Shown: positions 63,158-64,000 of the stretch, one piece after another
Numbering within the stretch: position 1 is the stretch's first letter
Layout of the letters: every line of letters starts with the position of its first letter
From: Roseobacter fucihabitans
Lineage (GTDB): Bacteria; Pseudomonadota; Alphaproteobacteria; Rhodobacterales; Rhodobacteraceae
Direction: 5' to 3'
NCBI RefSeq assembly: GCF_014337925.2
Contig: NZ_CP143423.1
Coordinates: 2,820,501-2,884,500 of the forward strand
DNA length: 64,000 nt
The notes under the pieces: model-generated
The model's database searches: none
Told to the model about the DNA's origin: nothing
The model's input: the letters and a program-made list of their open reading frames with translations, nothing else
Made by a program: the position numbers and the translations under genes

Positions 63158-63730
63158 TTATTCCGCCTTCATCGCTTCGATGGAAATCATCACTTCGACC
63201 TCATCACCGACGAAGGGTGCAAAATTACCCACACCGAAATCGGAGCGCAACACCGTGGTTGTGGCGTCAAAACCGGCCCAGGGCTTGCCCGCCCGTGGAT
63301 GAACGCCCATCTGGTTCAGCTTGGCATCCAGAACGACGGATTTGGTCACGTCGTTCATGGTCAAATCGCCCGTGATCAGAGCCGTATCATCGCCCGTCAC
63401 TTCGATGCCCGTTGACGTGAAAGTGATCATGTCACCCTCTTCTGCACCAAAGAAATCCTCCGACATGAAGTGACTTTCGCGCTTTTCCCAGCCGGTGAAC
63501 ATGCTCATCAACGGCATGGAAACATTCACCGATGACGCGCCGGGATCTTCGGCGTCCAGCATGATTTCACCCTCAAAGCCGGAGAACATGCCAAAGGTCG
63601 TGGAAAAGCCTAAGTGGTCGTAACTAAACAGAACTTGGCTGTGGCTGGCGTCCAGGACGTATTTTTCGGCGGCGGCTGAAGCCATCCCGGCAGTAGCGGT
63701 CAGAGCGGCGGCGAGGAAAAGCGATTTCAT
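63158..63730 (-). CDS. yceI: YceI family periplasmic protein
   Basis: A 190-residue protein with a signal peptide (MKSLFLAAALTATAGMASAA) and the YceI barrel: KYVLDASHSQVLFSYDHLGFSTTFGMFSGFEGEIMLD, SHFMSEDFFGAEEGDMITFTSTGIEVTGDDTALITGDLTMNDVTK and a RSDFGVGNFAPFVGDEVEV C-terminal block. YceI proteins bind polyprenyl-like lipids such as quinones. The ATG at 63730 has AGGAG upstream; the open frame extends 53 codons without conservation. Confidence 0.92.
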   Translation of the reverse strand: MKSLFLAAALTATAGMASAAAEKYVLDASHSQVLFSYDHLGFSTTFGMFSGFEGEIMLDAEDPGASSVNVSMPLMSMFTGWEKRESHFMSEDFFGAEEGDMITFTSTGIEVTGDDTALITGDLTMNDVTKSVVLDAKLNQMGVHPRAGKPWAGFDATTTVLRSDFGVGNFAPFVGDEVEVMISIEAMKAE

Positions 63731-63904
63731 GAATGTGATCTCCTGTTGGTTGTTCATAGATTGATATGTGGGGTTTTTCGGGATCATAACAATTCCGTAG
63801 TCCCAAACAATTTCTGCGCGCATATGAACAGTTGCGCCAAATCTAGAGCGGTTAACAGCGCATCTGCACATGAACACCAAACACGCCATAGCGCACTGCC
63901 TTCT

Positions 63905-64000
63905 ATGACCGCCCCCATCGTACGCCGCCTATTTCGGCTTTCGGCATTGGTGCAACACCTTCAGACTTGCGCCACCGATCAGAGCGTGTATATCGACGTT
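63905..64000 (+). CDS. Possible start of a further gene, cut by the window edge
   Basis: An ATG at 63905 opens a frame that runs to the window edge (MTAPIVRRLFRLSALVQHLQ...). Only 32 codons are available and no family can be named. No clear ribosome-binding site is present. Confidence 0.25.
   Translation, partial: MTAPIVRRLFRLSALVQHLQTCATDQSVYIDV

Overview
The window looks like chromosomal DNA of a marine alphaproteobacterium of the family Rhodobacteraceae (Roseobacter group). The evidence is a complete Rhodobacter capsulatus-type gene transfer agent (GTA) cluster, two TRAP transporters, an aglEFGAK alpha-glucoside operon, moderately high GC and tightly overlapping (ATGA) operons. The exact species cannot be read from the sequence.

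Layout: 1-1685 is a decayed IS66 element. 2178-3632 is a polyprenyl-phosphate sugar transferase and 4053-5312 a class V aminotransferase. 5473-11612 (minus strand) is an operon of glyoxylate-type aminotransferase, TRAP transporter DctP-DctQ-DctM, crotonase-fold protein and CaiB-type CoA transferase. It diverges from a FAD/Fe-S dehydrogenase and a GntR regulator (11749-15349), and together they look like one uptake-plus-catabolism unit with an unknown substrate. 15427-16056 is an internally deleted IS630 element. 16099-17537 holds an ArsR regulator divergent from two small ferredoxin-like-fold proteins. 17534-20640 is a second TRAP system. 21087-23745 holds acetyl-CoA synthetase and a flavin reductase. 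23755-29186 is tamB-tamA. 29439-29840 is a DUF3307 membrane protein. 30004-36332 is aglEFGAK, with a divergent LacI regulator and a GH1 beta-glucosidase (36585-38931). 38936-40374 is a graveyard of a cytochrome-peroxidase-like gene tail, an IS3 remnant and an IS1595 remnant. 40643-41461 is cysE. 41972-56049 (minus strand) is the GTA structural cluster g1 to g15. 56327-61695 (minus strand) carries mltG, fabF, a GNAT acetyltransferase, acpP, fabG and fabD. 61895-63730 holds a cytochrome b561-YceI fusion and a separate YceI protein.

The most unusual signal is a family of short (about 37-42 bp) hairpin-forming inserts. Five copies are found, every one inside a dead transposase gene: two in IS66, two in one IS3, and one at the deletion junction of IS630. 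At least three can be placed exactly because removing them restores the expected transposase reading frame. A second insert type (55 bp) also interrupts the IS66 transposase. No copy was seen in the ordinary genes of the window.

Other points of interest: a sigma70-like promoter followed at once by a strong intrinsic terminator in the leader of the GTA cluster; a 38-bp dyad between GTA genes g2 and g3; stem-loops after all three solute-binding-protein genes; a crotonase-fold protein lacking both hydratase glutamates; and a chimeric ORF joining an IS3 transposase to the tail of a cytochrome peroxidase-like gene.
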